NCBI GenBank assembly: GCA_000799755.1
Contig: JUHI01000004.1
Location: forward strand, 402,357 to 466,356
Direction of reading: 5' to 3'
Length of the DNA: 64,000 nt
Source of the DNA: Martinezella tropici
GTDB lineage: Bacteria > Pseudomonadota > Alphaproteobacteria > Rhizobiales > Rhizobiaceae
Numbering within the stretch: the first letter of the stretch is position 1; each line of letters begins with the position of its first letter. Made by a program: the position numbers and the translations under genes. The notes below the pieces were generated by a model that did not search any database, had not been told where the DNA came from, and saw nothing but the letters and a program-made list of their open reading frames with translations. Positions 50,571 to 60,833 of this stretch are shown here, piece after piece.

Positions 50571-51845
50571 ATGGCACGCATCGTGATGAAATTCGGCGGA
50601 ACCTCCGTCGCGGATCTGGACCGTATCAAGAACGTCGCACGCCATGTGAAACGCGAGGTCGATGCCGGTCACGAGGTGGCAGTTGTCGTTTCCGCCATGT
50701 CCGGCAAGACCAACGAGCTGGTCGGCTGGGTCCAGAACATGCCCAAGGTCGCCGGCGCCGATCACTCGATCTATGATGCGCGCGAATATGACGCCGTCGT
50801 CGCCTCGGGCGAGCAGGTCACGTCGGGCCTGCTGGCGATCGCGCTGCAGGCCATGGGCATCAACGCCCGCTCCTGGCAGGGTTGGCAGATTCCGATCCGC
50901 ACCGACAATGCGCATGGTGCCGCCCGCATTCTCGATATCGACGGCGAAGACATGATCCGCCGCATGAAGGAAGGTCAGGTCGCGGTCGTGGCCGGCTTCC
51001 AGGGTCTCGGCCCGGACAATCGTTTGGCGACACTTGGGCGTGGCGGCTCCGACACCTCGGCGGTGGCGATCGCTGCAGCCGTGAAGGCCGATCGCTGCGA
51101 CATCTATACCGACGTCGACGGTGTTTACACCACCGATCCGCGCATCGTGCCGAAGGCGCGCCGCCTGAAAAAGATCGCCTTCGAGGAAATGCTCGAAATG
51201 GCATCTCTCGGCGCCAAGGTGCTGCAGGTGCGCTCGGTCGAGCTGGCCATGGTCTTTAAGGTTCGCACCTTTGTGCGCTCTTCTTTCGAAGATCCCGATG
51301 CTCCGGGCATGGGCGATCTGCTTAACCCGCCCGGAACGCTGATTTGTGACGAGGATGAAATCGTGGAACAGGAAGTAGTCACCGGCATTGCCTATGCCAA
51401 GGATGAGGCCCAGATCTCGCTGCGCCGTCTTGCCGACCGGCCGGGCGTGTCCGCGGCGATCTTCGGGCCGCTGGCCGAAAACCACATCAATGTCGACATG
51501 ATCGTCCAGAATATTTCCGAGGACGGCTCCAAGACCGACATGACCTTCACGGTCCCCTCCGGCGATGTCGACAAGGCGCTGCGCGTTCTCGGCGAAAACA
51601 AGGAAAAGATCGGTTACGACGTCGTCCAGAGCGAATCAGGTCTCGTCAAGGTATCGGTCATCGGCATCGGCATGCGCTCGCATGCCGGCGTGGCCGCGAC
51701 CGCTTTCCGGGCACTTGCCGAAAAAGGCATCAACATCAAGGCCATTACGACGTCAGAAATCAAGATTTCCATCCTGATCGACGGTCCTTACGCAGAACTC
51801 GCAGTCAGGACTTTGCATTCCTGCTACGGTCTGGATAAGAGTTGA
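50571..51845 (+). CDS. lysC: Aspartate kinase
   Basis: 424 residues. The kinase domain begins KFGGTSVADLDRI and has GRGGSDTSAVAIAAA for substrate and ATP contact. Two C-terminal ACT domains (about 265-420, including VQNISEDGSKTDMTF and IGIGMRSHAGVAATAF) give feedback inhibition by lysine or threonine. It makes aspartyl phosphate for lysine, methionine, threonine and diaminopimelate synthesis. ptsP follows by 100 bp. Confidence 0.96.
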   Translation: MARIVMKFGGTSVADLDRIKNVARHVKREVDAGHEVAVVVSAMSGKTNELVGWVQNMPKVAGADHSIYDAREYDAVVASGEQVTSGLLAIALQAMGINARSWQGWQIPIRTDNAHGAARILDIDGEDMIRRMKEGQVAVVAGFQGLGPDNRLATLGRGGSDTSAVAIAAAVKADRCDIYTDVDGVYTTDPRIVPKARRLKKIAFEEMLEMASLGAKVLQVRSVELAMVFKVRTFVRSSFEDPDAPGMGDLLNPPGTLICDEDEIVEQEVVTGIAYAKDEAQISLRRLADRPGVSAAIFGPLAENHINVDMIVQNISEDGSKTDMTFTVPSGDVDKALRVLGENKEKIGYDVVQSESGLVKVSVIGIGMRSHAGVAATAFRALAEKGINIKAITTSEIKISILIDGPYAELAVRTLHSCYGLDKS

Positions 51846-51945
51846 TTCACGACTGCTGACGACGGACCGTGACGGAGGTGAGTTTCGGCCGGCCCTGACG
51901 TGGGCAAGACAGGCATGAGATCTTGATTCGGGAGCTAGTGGCGCA

Positions 51946-54213
51946 ATGAGAGACCTATCCGGCGGTCCACGCGTTCTGCTCAAGCGGCTACGCGAGTTGA
52001 TGGCGGAGCCGCTGGAGCCGCAGGAGCGCCTTGACCGGATTGTCCGCCAGATTGCCGGCAACATGGTTGCCGAGGTTTGCTCGGTCTATGTGCTGCGCGC
52101 CGATGGCGTCCTTGAACTTTACGCCACCGAAGGCCTGAAAAAAGAGGCCGTCCATCTCTCGCAATTGAAGATGGGCCAGGGCCTCGTCGGCACGATCGCG
52201 GCGTCTGCCCAACCCCTCAACCTCTCCGATGCGCAATCGCATCCGGCTTTCCGCTACCTGCCGGAAACTGGCGAGGAAATTTATCACTCCTTCCTCGGCG
52301 TGCCGATCCTGCGCACCGGTCGATCGCTCGGCGTTCTCGTGGTTCAGAACAAGGCGAGCCGCAACTATCGCGAGGAAGAACTCGAGGCGCTCGAAACGAC
52401 GGCCATGGTGCTGGCCGAGATGATCGCCACGGGCGAGCTCAAGAAGATCACCAAGCCGGGCCTGGAACTCGATCTCACGCGCTCGGTCACCATCGATGGC
52501 GATACTTATAATGAAGGCATCGGCCTCGGCTATGTCGTGCTGCATGAGCCGCGTATCGTCGTCACCAATCTCCTGAACGAGGATGCCGACAAGGAAATCG
52601 GCCGTCTTGCCGAAGCGCTCGGCTCGCTGCGCATCTCGATCGACGACATGCTGTCGCGTCGCGACGTCTCCATGGAAGGCGAGCATCGCGAGGTGCTCGA
52701 AACCTACCGTATGTTCGCGCACGATCAGGGCTGGGTGCGCAAGCTCGAGGAAGCCGTCCGCAACGGCCTGACCGCCGAAGCCGCGGTCGAAAAGGTGCAG
52801 AGCGACACGAAGGCGCGCATGATGCGCCTGACCGATCCCTATCTGCGTGAGCGGATGCACGATTTCGAGGACCTGGCGAACCGGCTGCTCCGGCAGCTCA
52901 TCGGCTATTCCGGCCGCACCAGCGCCGAAGGTTTCCCGAGCGATGCGATCATCTTCGCGCGTGCCATGGGTGCGGCCGAACTGCTCGATTATCCGCGCGC
53001 CAACATTCGCGGCCTGGTGCTCGAAGAAGGCGCGGTCACGAGCCACGTCGTCATCGTTGCGCGCGCCATGGGCATTCCGGTGGTCGGGCAGGCGGTCGGC
53101 GTCGTGGCGCTGGCGGAAAATGGCGATCCGGTCATCATCGACGGCGACGGCGGCCATGTGCATCTGCGGCCAATGGCCGATCACCAGCGCTCCTATGAAG
53201 AGAAGGTGCGGTTCCGTGCTCGCCGGCAGGAGCAGTTCCGCGCGTTGCGGGCGGTCGAGCCGGTCACCAAGGATGGCCAGCGCATCTCGCTGATGATGAA
53301 TGCCGGTCTGCTGGTCGACCTGCCGCAGCTTGCCGAATCCGGTGCTGAGGGTATCGGCCTTTTCCGCACCGAGCTGCAGTTCATGATCGCCTCGACCATG
53401 CCGAAGGCCGAGGAACAAGAGGCCTTCTATCGCAATGTGCTGAAGCAGGCAGGCGGCCATGTCGTGACCTTCCGGACGCTCGACATCGGCGGCGACAAGG
53501 TCGTTCCCTATTTCCGCGCGCATGAAGAGGAGAACCCAGCGCTCGGCTGGCGCGCGATCCGGCTGTCGCTCGATCGTCCGGGCCTGCTACGCACGCAGCT
53601 TCGGGCCATGCTGAAGGCCGCTGCCGACAACGAATTGAAGATGATGGTGCCGATGGTCACCGAAGTCTCCGAGATCAAGGCGGTGCGCGAGCTGCTGCAG
53701 AAGGAAGTTCAGCATCTCTCGCGCTTCGGGCACGGATTGCCGCGCAAGCTGCAGTTTGGCGCCATGCTGGAGGTGCCGGCGCTCTTGTGGCAGCTGGACG
53801 AACTGATGGCGGCGGTCGATTTCGTCTCGGTAGGCTCCAACGATCTGTTCCAGTTCTCGATGGCCGTCGATCGCGGCAATGCTCGCGTGTCGGATCGCTT
53901 CGATCCGCTCGAGAGGCCGTTCCTGCGCATCCTGCGCGACATCGTGCGCGCCGGCGTGCGTAACAAGACCCCTGTGACCCTTTGCGGCGAGCTGGCCGGT
54001 AAGACGATCTCGGCCATGGCGCTGCTCGGCATCGGCTTCCGCTCGGTCTCCATGTCGCCGGCCTCGATCGGTCCGGTGAAGGCGATGCTGCTCGGCCTCG
54101 ATCTTGCGGCGCTGTCAACGGTCATGGAGGAGGCGTTGGACGACAGACATCCGACGGCTTCGATGCGGGACATCCTTGTGGGCTTCGCCGAGAGCCACAA
54201 TATTCCGCTTTAG
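51946..54213 (+). CDS. ptsP: PtsP, enzyme I of the nitrogen PTS (GAF-containing)
   Basis: 755 residues. An N-terminal GAF domain (about 15-165) is followed by the PEP-utilizing enzyme I parts: phospho-histidine in GAVTSHVVIVARAMGIPVV, then GIGLFRTELQFM, and the C-terminal PEP-binding barrel with GSNDLFQFSMAVDRGN and the LCGELAG cysteine. PtsP phosphorylates NPr and so reports nitrogen (glutamine) state through the GAF domain. The order lysC-ptsP-prfA is the normal one in Rhizobiales. Confidence 0.96.
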   Translation: MRDLSGGPRVLLKRLRELMAEPLEPQERLDRIVRQIAGNMVAEVCSVYVLRADGVLELYATEGLKKEAVHLSQLKMGQGLVGTIAASAQPLNLSDAQSHPAFRYLPETGEEIYHSFLGVPILRTGRSLGVLVVQNKASRNYREEELEALETTAMVLAEMIATGELKKITKPGLELDLTRSVTIDGDTYNEGIGLGYVVLHEPRIVVTNLLNEDADKEIGRLAEALGSLRISIDDMLSRRDVSMEGEHREVLETYRMFAHDQGWVRKLEEAVRNGLTAEAAVEKVQSDTKARMMRLTDPYLRERMHDFEDLANRLLRQLIGYSGRTSAEGFPSDAIIFARAMGAAELLDYPRANIRGLVLEEGAVTSHVVIVARAMGIPVVGQAVGVVALAENGDPVIIDGDGGHVHLRPMADHQRSYEEKVRFRARRQEQFRALRAVEPVTKDGQRISLMMNAGLLVDLPQLAESGAEGIGLFRTELQFMIASTMPKAEEQEAFYRNVLKQAGGHVVTFRTLDIGGDKVVPYFRAHEEENPALGWRAIRLSLDRPGLLRTQLRAMLKAAADNELKMMVPMVTEVSEIKAVRELLQKEVQHLSRFGHGLPRKLQFGAMLEVPALLWQLDELMAAVDFVSVGSNDLFQFSMAVDRGNARVSDRFDPLERPFLRILRDIVRAGVRNKTPVTLCGELAGKTISAMALLGIGFRSVSMSPASIGPVKAMLLGLDLAALSTVMEEALDDRHPTASMRDILVGFAESHNIPL

Positions 54214-54261
54214 CGCGTGATCCTGAAAAACACGAAGCGGTTTGCAGGCAGGATCATGCGC
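54213..54261. repeat. RIME-like element 4
   Basis: GCGCGTGATCCTG (54213-54225) and CAGGATCATGCGC (54249-54261) pair with one mismatch around a 23-base loop. It starts on the last base of the ptsP stop codon and is the same type of mosaic repeat as at 40944. Confidence 0.65.
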
Positions 54262-54303
54262 ATAACATCAAAGCAGAGATAATAAGAAGAATTGGAGTAG
54301 AGG

Positions 54304-55383
54304 GTGGCGAAGCTCCCCGTTGAAAAAATGCGCGAGTTGGAACGCCGTTTCGGCGAGATTGAGGCGCGCATGTCCGCCGGCCCGGCCGCGGACGTCTATG
54401 TGAAGCTTGCTTCCGAGTATTCCGAGCTGCAGCCTGTTGTGACCAAGATCCGCGACTATGAACGGGTTCTTGCCGAGGCCGCCGATCTTGAGACCATGCT
54501 CTCCGACAAGTCGGTCGATCGCGAGATGCGCGATCTCGCCGAAATGGAATTGCCCGAGGTCAAGGAGCGCATCGAGACGCTGGAAAAGGATATCCAGATC
54601 GAGCTTCTCCCGAAGGATGCGGCCGACGAGAAGAGCGCGATCCTGGAAATCCGCGCCGGCACCGGCGGCTCCGAAGCGGCTCTCTTCGCCGGCGACCTTT
54701 TCCGCATGTACGAGCGTTTCGCGGCCAGCAACGGCTGGAAGGTGGAAGTGCTTTCCGCCAGCGACGGCGAAGCCGGCGGCTTCAAGGAAATCATCGCCAC
54801 CATCAGCGGCAAGGGCGTGTTCTCGCGCCTGAAGTTCGAATCCGGTGTGCACCGTGTCCAGCGCGTGCCGGAAACGGAGGCGAGTGGCCGCATCCATACG
54901 TCGGCGGCGACTGTGGCCGTGCTGCCTGAGGCCGAGGAAATCGATATAGAAATCCGGCCCGAGGATATCCGCATCGACACGATGCGTTCGTCCGGCGCCG
55001 GCGGCCAGCACGTCAACACGACCGACTCGGCCGTTCGTATCACGCATCTTCCCTCGGGCATCGTCGTCACCAGTTCGGAAAAGTCGCAGCACCAGAACCG
55101 CGCCAAGGCCATGCAGGTGCTGCGCTCGCGCCTGTTCGACATGGAGCGCCAGCGCGCCGACAGCGAGCGCTCTGCCGACCGCAAGAGCCAGGTCGGCTCG
55201 GGCGACCGCTCTGAGCGCATCCGTACCTATAATTTTCCGCAGGGGCGCGTTACCGATCACCGCATCAACCTGACGCTCTACAAGCTCGACCGGATGATGG
55301 TCGGCGAGATCGACGAAGTGGTGGATGCGCTGCTCGCGGATTACCAGGCGAGCCAGCTCGCCCAGCTCGGCGAACAGGCATGA
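54304..55383 (+). CDS. prfA: Peptide chain release factor 1
   Basis: 359 residues starting at GTG 54304 behind GGAGTAGAG. The codon-recognition region and the catalytic [15 protein letters not shown], with the GGQ that triggers hydrolysis, are present. RF1 reads UAA and UAG. The stop overlaps the prmC start by four bases (ATGA), and PrmC methylates the GGQ glutamine of this protein. Confidence 0.97.
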   Translation: MAKLPVEKMRELERRFGEIEARMSAGPAADVYVKLASEYSELQPVVTKIRDYERVLAEAADLETMLSDKSVDREMRDLAEMELPEVKERIETLEKDIQIELLPKDAADEKSAILEIRAGTGGSEAALFAGDLFRMYERFAASNGWKVEVLSASDGEAGGFKEIIATISGKGVFSRLKFESGVHRVQRVPETEASGRIHTSAATVAVLPEAEEIDIEIRPEDIRIDTMRSSGAGGQHVNTTDSAVRITHLPSGIVVTSSEKSQHQNRAKAMQVLRSRLFDMERQRADSERSADRKSQVGSGDRSERIRTYNFPQGRVTDHRINLTLYKLDRMMVGEIDEVVDALLADYQASQLAQLGEQA

Positions 55384-56255
55384 CCGGCGGGCAGGAGCCG
55401 ACCATATCCGGGCTCCTGCAGGAGGTCCGCGTCCGCTTTGCCGAGGCCGATCTGGACGACCCCGCCACGGAGGCGCGCATTCTTCTCGGCGGCCTTCTGC
55501 ATCTTGTGTCCACTGAGCTTGTGACGCGAGGCTCCGAGCCCGTCTCTCCAGACGATGCGGCGGCAGTGCGCGCGGCGATTGTCCGTCGGCTCAATCATGA
55601 GCCGGTTCATCGGATTCTGGGGGAACGGGAATTCTATGGCCTCTCCCTCCAGCTGTCGGCGGCAACGCTCGAACCGCGGCCCGATACCGAAATTCTCGTC
55701 GATACGATGCTGCCGCACCTGCGGCGCCTTGAATCGAAGCTCGGTAATATCCACATACTGGATCTAGGAACGGGAACGGGGGCGATCTGTTTGGCCCTGC
55801 TCCATGAAAGCCCGCAAGCGACGGGCGTCGGTTCCGACATTTCCGGCGAGGCGCTGGATACTGCCCGCAGAAATGCGGAGCGAAACGGCTTAGCGGCGCG
55901 ATTTGATACTGCGCAAGGAAGCTGGTTTGACGCCATCCACGAATGTTTTCATGTGATTGTCTCAAATCCGCCCTATATTGCGTCTAGTGTCATTTCTACT
56001 CTCGCTCCAGAAGTAAAGGATTTCGATCCTCCCGCGGCCCTTGACGGGGGCCTTGATGGGCTGGATGCATATAGAGCGATCGCAAAGGATGCGGTTCGAT
56101 TTCTACATCCGCAAGGTATGATCGGTGTGGAGATCGGTTACGATCAGCGTGAAACGGTGACTTCGATTTTTGAAGGAGCAGGATTTTCCCTTGTCGAGGC
56201 GGTTCGTGACTACGGCCAGAACGACCGGGTTCTTGTGTTTGAATTTCAACATTAA
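55380..56255 (+). CDS. prmC: Release factor glutamine methyltransferase
   Basis: 291 residues with an N-terminal helical domain, then the SAM motif [16 protein letters not shown] and the substrate signature VSNPPYIAS (NPPY), which binds the glutamine. Translational coupling with prfA is the classic arrangement. The 3' third of the gene is less GC-rich at third positions than its neighbours. Confidence 0.96.
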   Translation: MTGGQEPTISGLLQEVRVRFAEADLDDPATEARILLGGLLHLVSTELVTRGSEPVSPDDAAAVRAAIVRRLNHEPVHRILGEREFYGLSLQLSAATLEPRPDTEILVDTMLPHLRRLESKLGNIHILDLGTGTGAICLALLHESPQATGVGSDISGEALDTARRNAERNGLAARFDTAQGSWFDAIHECFHVIVSNPPYIASSVISTLAPEVKDFDPPAALDGGLDGLDAYRAIAKDAVRFLHPQGMIGVEIGYDQRETVTSIFEGAGFSLVEAVRDYGQNDRVLVFEFQH

Positions 56256-56603
56256 CGCAACGTTTTGCAGCGGGTTTGTGGGACCCTGTTGTTATCGCGA
56301 AGAAAAAGCTTGGATTTCCTGAGGAAGCAATATAGGTTGCGCTCACGCGTTGGGCGGCTGGGAATGAGCGAGACGATTCGCTTATCTTGGACAGCCTCGG
56401 GGAACCGCTCTTTGGTAAGAGTGTCAAAGGTTGAAGATAACCCAATGCGTGATCAGTTTAATCTGACGTAGTCGAGCGGCAGACCGGCGCCAAAGCGCAG
56501 TTTGCTTGCGGCACGCAGGCCCTGGTTCGGAACTGTCCGAACCGCGGCGGCAGGTGTCGTGTATGATTTTTATCCCAACGAAGAGAATTCAGGTGAAGGA
56601 TCT
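56256..56603. other. Gap with an 8-bp perfect dyad
   Basis: 348 bases without a gene. At 56525-56544 lies a perfect inverted repeat, GGTTCGGA-ACTG-TCCGAACC, 60 bp upstream of the DUF4167 start. It could be an operator or a small hairpin in the leader. Nothing else was identified. Confidence 0.5.
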
Positions 56604-57311
56604 ATGAGGCCAGGACAGCAGAACAAGCGCGGTCGGGGGCGTGGTAATAACAACAACGGCGGTGGCGGCGGCGGAAATAACAACAACAATTTCAACCGCA
56701 AGGGCTCGAACCCGCTGACCAGGACCTATGACAGCTCCGGTCCCGACGTGAAGATCCGCGGAACCGCACAGCATATCGCCGAGAAATACTCGGCCTTGGC
56801 TCGTGATGCTCAAAGCTCCGGCGACCGCGTCATGGCTGAAAACTACCTGCAGCATGCCGAGCACTATAATCGGATCATCGCCAGCGCCCAGGCGCAGATG
56901 CAGGAGCGCTACCAGCGCGACGATCATCACAATTACAACGACCGCGATTCATCCGAGCGCGATATCGACGATATGGATGCGCAGGAGATCGACGATCAGC
57001 CGCAGGTGGCGCAGCCCTCGGCTCGCCCGCAGCATGCCGCTCCGGCCGTTGCCGTGGCGCCCGCTCCCGAGCCCGAAGTCATTAACGGCACCGGTCCGCA
57101 GCCGGTCATCGAAGGCATCCCGGCCGAAGTGGCGATCGAGGAGGAAACTCCGGCGGTTGCCGCCGCCGAGCGTCAGCCGCGCCGCCGCAGCACTGGCGGT
57201 AATCGCCCGCGTCGCCAGCCGCGCCGCAGCGCTGCTGCAGCCGATGGCGAAGACCAGGGCGAGGCCGGTTCGAGCGAAGCTCCCGCCATGGCGGACGCAG
57301 CTTCGGAATAA
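56604..57311 (+). CDS. DUF4167 protein, low-complexity RNA-binding-like
   Basis: 235 residues from ATG 56604 (MRPGQQNKRGRGRG), preceded by AAGGA. The N-terminal 35 residues are Arg/Gly/Asn-rich repeats like RGG-box RNA-binding tails. A conserved helical core at about 50-95 (TAQHIAEKYSALARDA, VMAENYLQHAEHYNRI) defines DUF4167, a domain restricted to alphaproteobacteria. The remainder is acidic, then Pro/Ala-rich, and finally Arg-rich (RQPRRRSTGGNRPRRQPRR). The function is unknown; the composition suggests nucleic-acid binding or phase separation. Confidence 0.88.
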   Translation: MRPGQQNKRGRGRGNNNNGGGGGGNNNNNFNRKGSNPLTRTYDSSGPDVKIRGTAQHIAEKYSALARDAQSSGDRVMAENYLQHAEHYNRIIASAQAQMQERYQRDDHHNYNDRDSSERDIDDMDAQEIDDQPQVAQPSARPQHAAPAVAVAPAPEPEVINGTGPQPVIEGIPAEVAIEEETPAVAAAERQPRRRSTGGNRPRRQPRRSAAAADGEDQGEAGSSEAPAMADAASE

Positions 57312-57346
57312 ATCCGTTGCGCCTTCGGGCGCAGGTGTCGGAAAAT

Positions 57347-57391
57347 CAAAACGGCAACGGCAGCGCGACATGCGCTGCCGTTGCCGTTTTG
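57347..57391. terminator. Long perfect hairpin, probable bidirectional terminator
   Basis: Two 20-base arms (57347-57366 and 57372-57391) pair perfectly around the 5-base loop GACAT, 36 bp after the DUF4167 stop. The arms end in AAAA/TTTT on both strands, so it could stop transcription in both directions. Confidence 0.75.
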
Positions 57392-57498
57392 ACATGGGCG
57401 CGTGGTAAAGCGGCGCCTCGTAAAGGGCGGGATGATCGCATGCTCGTGTTCCCGATGGCGATCCGTAGGTCATTGGGCTGCCGGGAGGGAAATATTCG

Positions 57499-57876
57499 AT
57501 GTCGTCGACGGGTGAAGCCGGCTGCCGTTTCTGCCAGGGGAATGATCTGCTCACCGATGCGCCCCTGGGCGGGAATCGTGCATTCTACATGCTTGGAAGC
57601 ATTGATCCGGAGATGCCGCACGCCGTGATGATCATCCTCCGCCGGCACGCGGAAGACCCTTTCGACATATGGCCCGAGGAATGGGCGGAGCTTGGCGAGA
57701 TGCTTCTCAAGGCCAAGGCTCATCTTGCATCCTGCAATCCCGACGGATTTACCCTCGGTTGGAACGTCGGAGCGGTCGCCGGACAACACGTGTTCCACGT
57801 CCATCTGCATGTGGTCGCGCGCTTTGCCGGCGAGCGGAATGCAGGCAAGGGAATCCGGGCCGTCATTCGGAGCTGA
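57499..57876 (+). CDS. HIT-family hydrolase
   Basis: 125 residues. The histidine triad is GQHVFHVHLHVVARF, with the catalytic central His. An N-terminal Cys pair (CRFC) is of the type often seen in bacterial HIT proteins. HIT enzymes hydrolyse nucleotide phosphoramidates or dinucleotides; the substrate is unknown. The ATG is weakly preceded by GGGAGGG. Confidence 0.9.
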   Translation: MSSTGEAGCRFCQGNDLLTDAPLGGNRAFYMLGSIDPEMPHAVMIILRRHAEDPFDIWPEEWAELGEMLLKAKAHLASCNPDGFTLGWNVGAVAGQHVFHVHLHVVARFAGERNAGKGIRAVIRS

Positions 57877-57961
57877 TGGTTGTGGCGGCTTTCAGGTTTT
57901 CGCTCATCCGGCCGATGTGGCCTGTCGGGCAAAATCTCGCGCTTTTTTCGCGTTTTGCACC

Positions 57962-57990
57962 CTTTAAACTCTCCAAATACCCTCCCATAT
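57962..57990 (+). promoter_or_regulatory. Candidate RpoH (heat-shock) promoter of clpB
   Basis: CTTTAAA at 57962-57968, 15 bases, then CCCATAT at 57984-57990. Against the heat-shock sigma consensus CTTGAAA-N11-16-CCCATNT, only one base of the -35 differs. It lies about 120 bp upstream of clpB, as expected for a chaperone gene. Confidence 0.55.
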
Positions 57991-58109
57991 TCTCCTCAGT
58001 TGCCTTGCCGCAATCTCAATCGCGGAAAGGCGGGCCTGCCTCTTGAGGGGGCTCAATCTCAATCATCGGTCTGCGCCTTTCTGGGCAGGGCGATTCATGG
58101 AGGTCTTAC

Positions 58110-60710
58110 ATGAATATTGAAAAATACTCCGAGCGGGTGCGTGGTTTCCTGCAATCCGCCCAAACCTATGCGCTTGCGCAGGGTAACCAGCAATTTGCTC
58201 CCGAACATGTGCTGAAAGTGCTGCTGGACGACGATCAGGGCATGGCTGCTTCGCTGATCGAGCGCGCCGGTGGCGATGCCAAGGCCGCCCGCATCGCCAA
58301 TGATGCCGCGCTCGCCAAGCTGCCGAAGGTTTCCGGCGGTGACGGCCAGGTCTATCTCTCACAGCCGCTTGCCAAGGTCTTTGCCGCCGCCGAAGAAGCC
58401 GCGAAGAAGGCCGGCGACAGCTTTGTAACCGTCGAACGTCTCCTGCAGGCGCTGGCGATCGAGCCCACGGCTTCGACTTCGGCGAGCTTGAAGAAGGCCG
58501 GCGTCACGCCCGTTGCCCTCAATCAGGTCATCAACGACATCCGCAAGGGCCGCACGGCCGACTCCGCCAACGCGGAGCAGGGCTTCGATTCCTTGAAGAA
58601 ATATGCGCGTGACCTCACCGCCGAGGCTCGCGAAGGCAAGCTCGATCCGGTGATCGGTCGCGACGACGAAATCCGTCGTACGATCCAGGTCCTGTCCCGC
58701 CGCACCAAGAACAATCCGGTGCTGATCGGCGAGCCCGGCGTCGGCAAGACGGCGATCGTCGAAGGCCTGGCGCTGCGCATCGTCAATGGCGACGTGCCGG
58801 AATCGCTGAAGGACAAGAAGCTGATGGCGCTCGACATGGGCGCGCTGATTGCCGGTGCAAAGTTCCGCGGCGAGTTCGAAGAACGTCTTAAGGCGGTTCT
58901 GAACGAAGTGCAGTCGGAAAACGGCGAGATCATCCTGTTCATCGACGAGATGCACACGCTGGTCGGCGCCGGCAAGGCCGATGGCGCCATGGATGCGTCG
59001 AACCTTCTGAAGCCGGCTCTTGCCCGCGGCGAGCTGCATTGCGTCGGCGCGACCACGCTCGATGAATATCGCAAGCATGTCGAGAAAGATCCGGCCCTTG
59101 CCCGTCGTTTCCAGCCTGTCATGGTCGAGGAGCCGACGGTCGAAGACACGATCTCGATCCTGCGCGGCCTGAAGGAAAAGTACGAACAGCATCATAAGGT
59201 GCGCATCGCCGATGCCGCGCTGGTGGCTGCGGCGACCCTTTCGAACCGCTACATCACCGACCGCTTCCTGCCGGACAAGGCCATCGACCTGATGGACGAA
59301 GCCGCAGCGCGACTGCGCATGCAGGTGGACTCCAAGCCGGAAGAGCTCGACGAACTCGATCGCCGCATCATTCAGCTGAAGATCGAGCGCGAAGCATTGA
59401 AGAAGGAAACCGACCAGGCCTCGGCCGACCGGCTGAAGCGGCTGGAAACCGATCTTACGTCTCTGGAAGAGGAAGCCGATGCGCTGACCGCGCGCTGGCA
59501 GGCCGAAAAGCAGAAGCTCGGTCTTGCCGCCGATCTGAAAAAGCAGCTCGATGATGCCCGCAACGAACTCGCCATTGCCCAGCGCAAGGGTGAATTCCAG
59601 CGTGCCGGCGAACTTGCCTATGGCGTGATCCCCAATCTGGAGAAAGAGCTTCATAGCGCGGAAGAGCAGGACAGTGCCCGCGATTCCATGGTGCAGGAAG
59701 TTGTGACCGCCGACAATATCGCCCAGGTCGTTTCCCGCTGGACCGGGATTCCCGTGGACAAGATGCTGGAAGGCGAGCGCGACAAGCTGCTCCGGATGGA
59801 AGACGAACTGGCAAAGTGGGTCGTCGGCCAGGGTGATGCCGTCCAGGCTGTCTCCCGTGCGGTCCGCCGTTCGCGCGCAGGCTTGCAGGACCCGAACCGC
59901 CCGATCGGCTCGTTCATCTTCCTCGGCCCGACCGGTGTCGGCAAGACGGAGCTGACGAAGGCGCTTGCCCGCTTCCTCTTCGACGACGATACCGCGATGG
60001 TGCGCATCGATATGTCCGAATACATGGAGAAGCATTCCGTGGCCCGGCTGATCGGTGCTCCTCCCGGCTATGTCGGCTATGAGGAAGGCGGTGCGCTGAC
60101 GGAAGCCGTCCGCCGCCGGCCCTATCAGGTCGTGCTGTTCGACGAGATCGAAAAGGCGCATCCCGATGTCTTCAACATCCTCCTCCAGGTTCTGGATGAC
60201 GGACGCTTGACGGACGGACAGGGCCGCACGGTCGACTTCCGCAACACGATGATCATCATGACCTCCAACCTGGGTGCCGAATATCTGACCCAGCTGAAGG
60301 ATGGCGATGACAGTGATCTGGTGCGCGAGCAGGTGATGGACGTGGTCCGGGCGCATTTCCGGCCGGAGTTCCTGAACCGTGTCGACGAGATCATCCTGTT
60401 CCATCGCCTGAAGCGCGATGAGATGGGCGCGATCGTCGATATCCAGCTGGAACGTCTGCTGAAGCTGCTGTCGGAGCGCAAGATCACGCTCGAGCTCGAC
60501 GAGGACGCCCGCCATTGGCTGGCCAACAAGGGTTACGATCCGGTCTATGGCGCTAGACCCCTGAAGCGGGTGATCCAGAAATATGTCCAGGACCCGCTCG
60601 CCGAGCAGATTCTTTCGGGGCAGATTCCGGATGGCTCCGTGGTCAAGGTCACCAGTGGTTCCGACCGGCTGTTGTTCCGCGCGCGGCAGGCGGTGAACGA
60701 AGCGGCCTAA
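58110..60710 (+). CDS. clpB: ClpB disaggregase
   Basis: 866 residues, full length. The N-terminal Clp-N repeat domain is followed by AAA-1 with Walker [14 protein letters not shown], the coiled-coil M domain at about 405-525 (Glu/Lys/Leu-rich), AAA-2 with [14 protein letters not shown], and the sensor region [14 protein letters not shown]. It rescues aggregated proteins with DnaK. GGAGG precedes the ATG. The very long open frames on the other strand here are shadows. Confidence 0.98.
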   Translation: MNIEKYSERVRGFLQSAQTYALAQGNQQFAPEHVLKVLLDDDQGMAASLIERAGGDAKAARIANDAALAKLPKVSGGDGQVYLSQPLAKVFAAAEEAAKKAGDSFVTVERLLQALAIEPTASTSASLKKAGVTPVALNQVINDIRKGRTADSANAEQGFDSLKKYARDLTAEAREGKLDPVIGRDDEIRRTIQVLSRRTKNNPVLIGEPGVGKTAIVEGLALRIVNGDVPESLKDKKLMALDMGALIAGAKFRGEFEERLKAVLNEVQSENGEIILFIDEMHTLVGAGKADGAMDASNLLKPALARGELHCVGATTLDEYRKHVEKDPALARRFQPVMVEEPTVEDTISILRGLKEKYEQHHKVRIADAALVAAATLSNRYITDRFLPDKAIDLMDEAAARLRMQVDSKPEELDELDRRIIQLKIEREALKKETDQASADRLKRLETDLTSLEEEADALTARWQAEKQKLGLAADLKKQLDDARNELAIAQRKGEFQRAGELAYGVIPNLEKELHSAEEQDSARDSMVQEVVTADNIAQVVSRWTGIPVDKMLEGERDKLLRMEDELAKWVVGQGDAVQAVSRAVRRSRAGLQDPNRPIGSFIFLGPTGVGKTELTKALARFLFDDDTAMVRIDMSEYMEKHSVARLIGAPPGYVGYEEGGALTEAVRRRPYQVVLFDEIEKAHPDVFNILLQVLDDGRLTDGQGRTVDFRNTMIIMTSNLGAEYLTQLKDGDDSDLVREQVMDVVRAHFRPEFLNRVDEIILFHRLKRDEMGAIVDIQLERLLKLLSERKITLELDEDARHWLANKGYDPVYGARPLKRVIQKYVQDPLAEQILSGQIPDGSVVKVTSGSDRLLFRARQAVNEAA

Positions 60711-60732
60711 GCGGTACTGAGTGAACAAACAC

Positions 60733-60760
60733 AAATGGCGGTCTTCGGGCCGCCATTTTG
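60733..60760 (+). terminator. clpB terminator
   Basis: Stem AAATGGCGG / CCGCCATTT with an 8-base loop (TCTTCGGG) and a TTTT end, 22 bp after clpB. Confidence 0.85.
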
Positions 60761-60833
60761 CTATCGGCTGAAGCCATGTCTCGTCGATGACAGGCGAGTT
60801 CATTGAGCCCGAACGAAGCTTTGAGGAGGAAAC

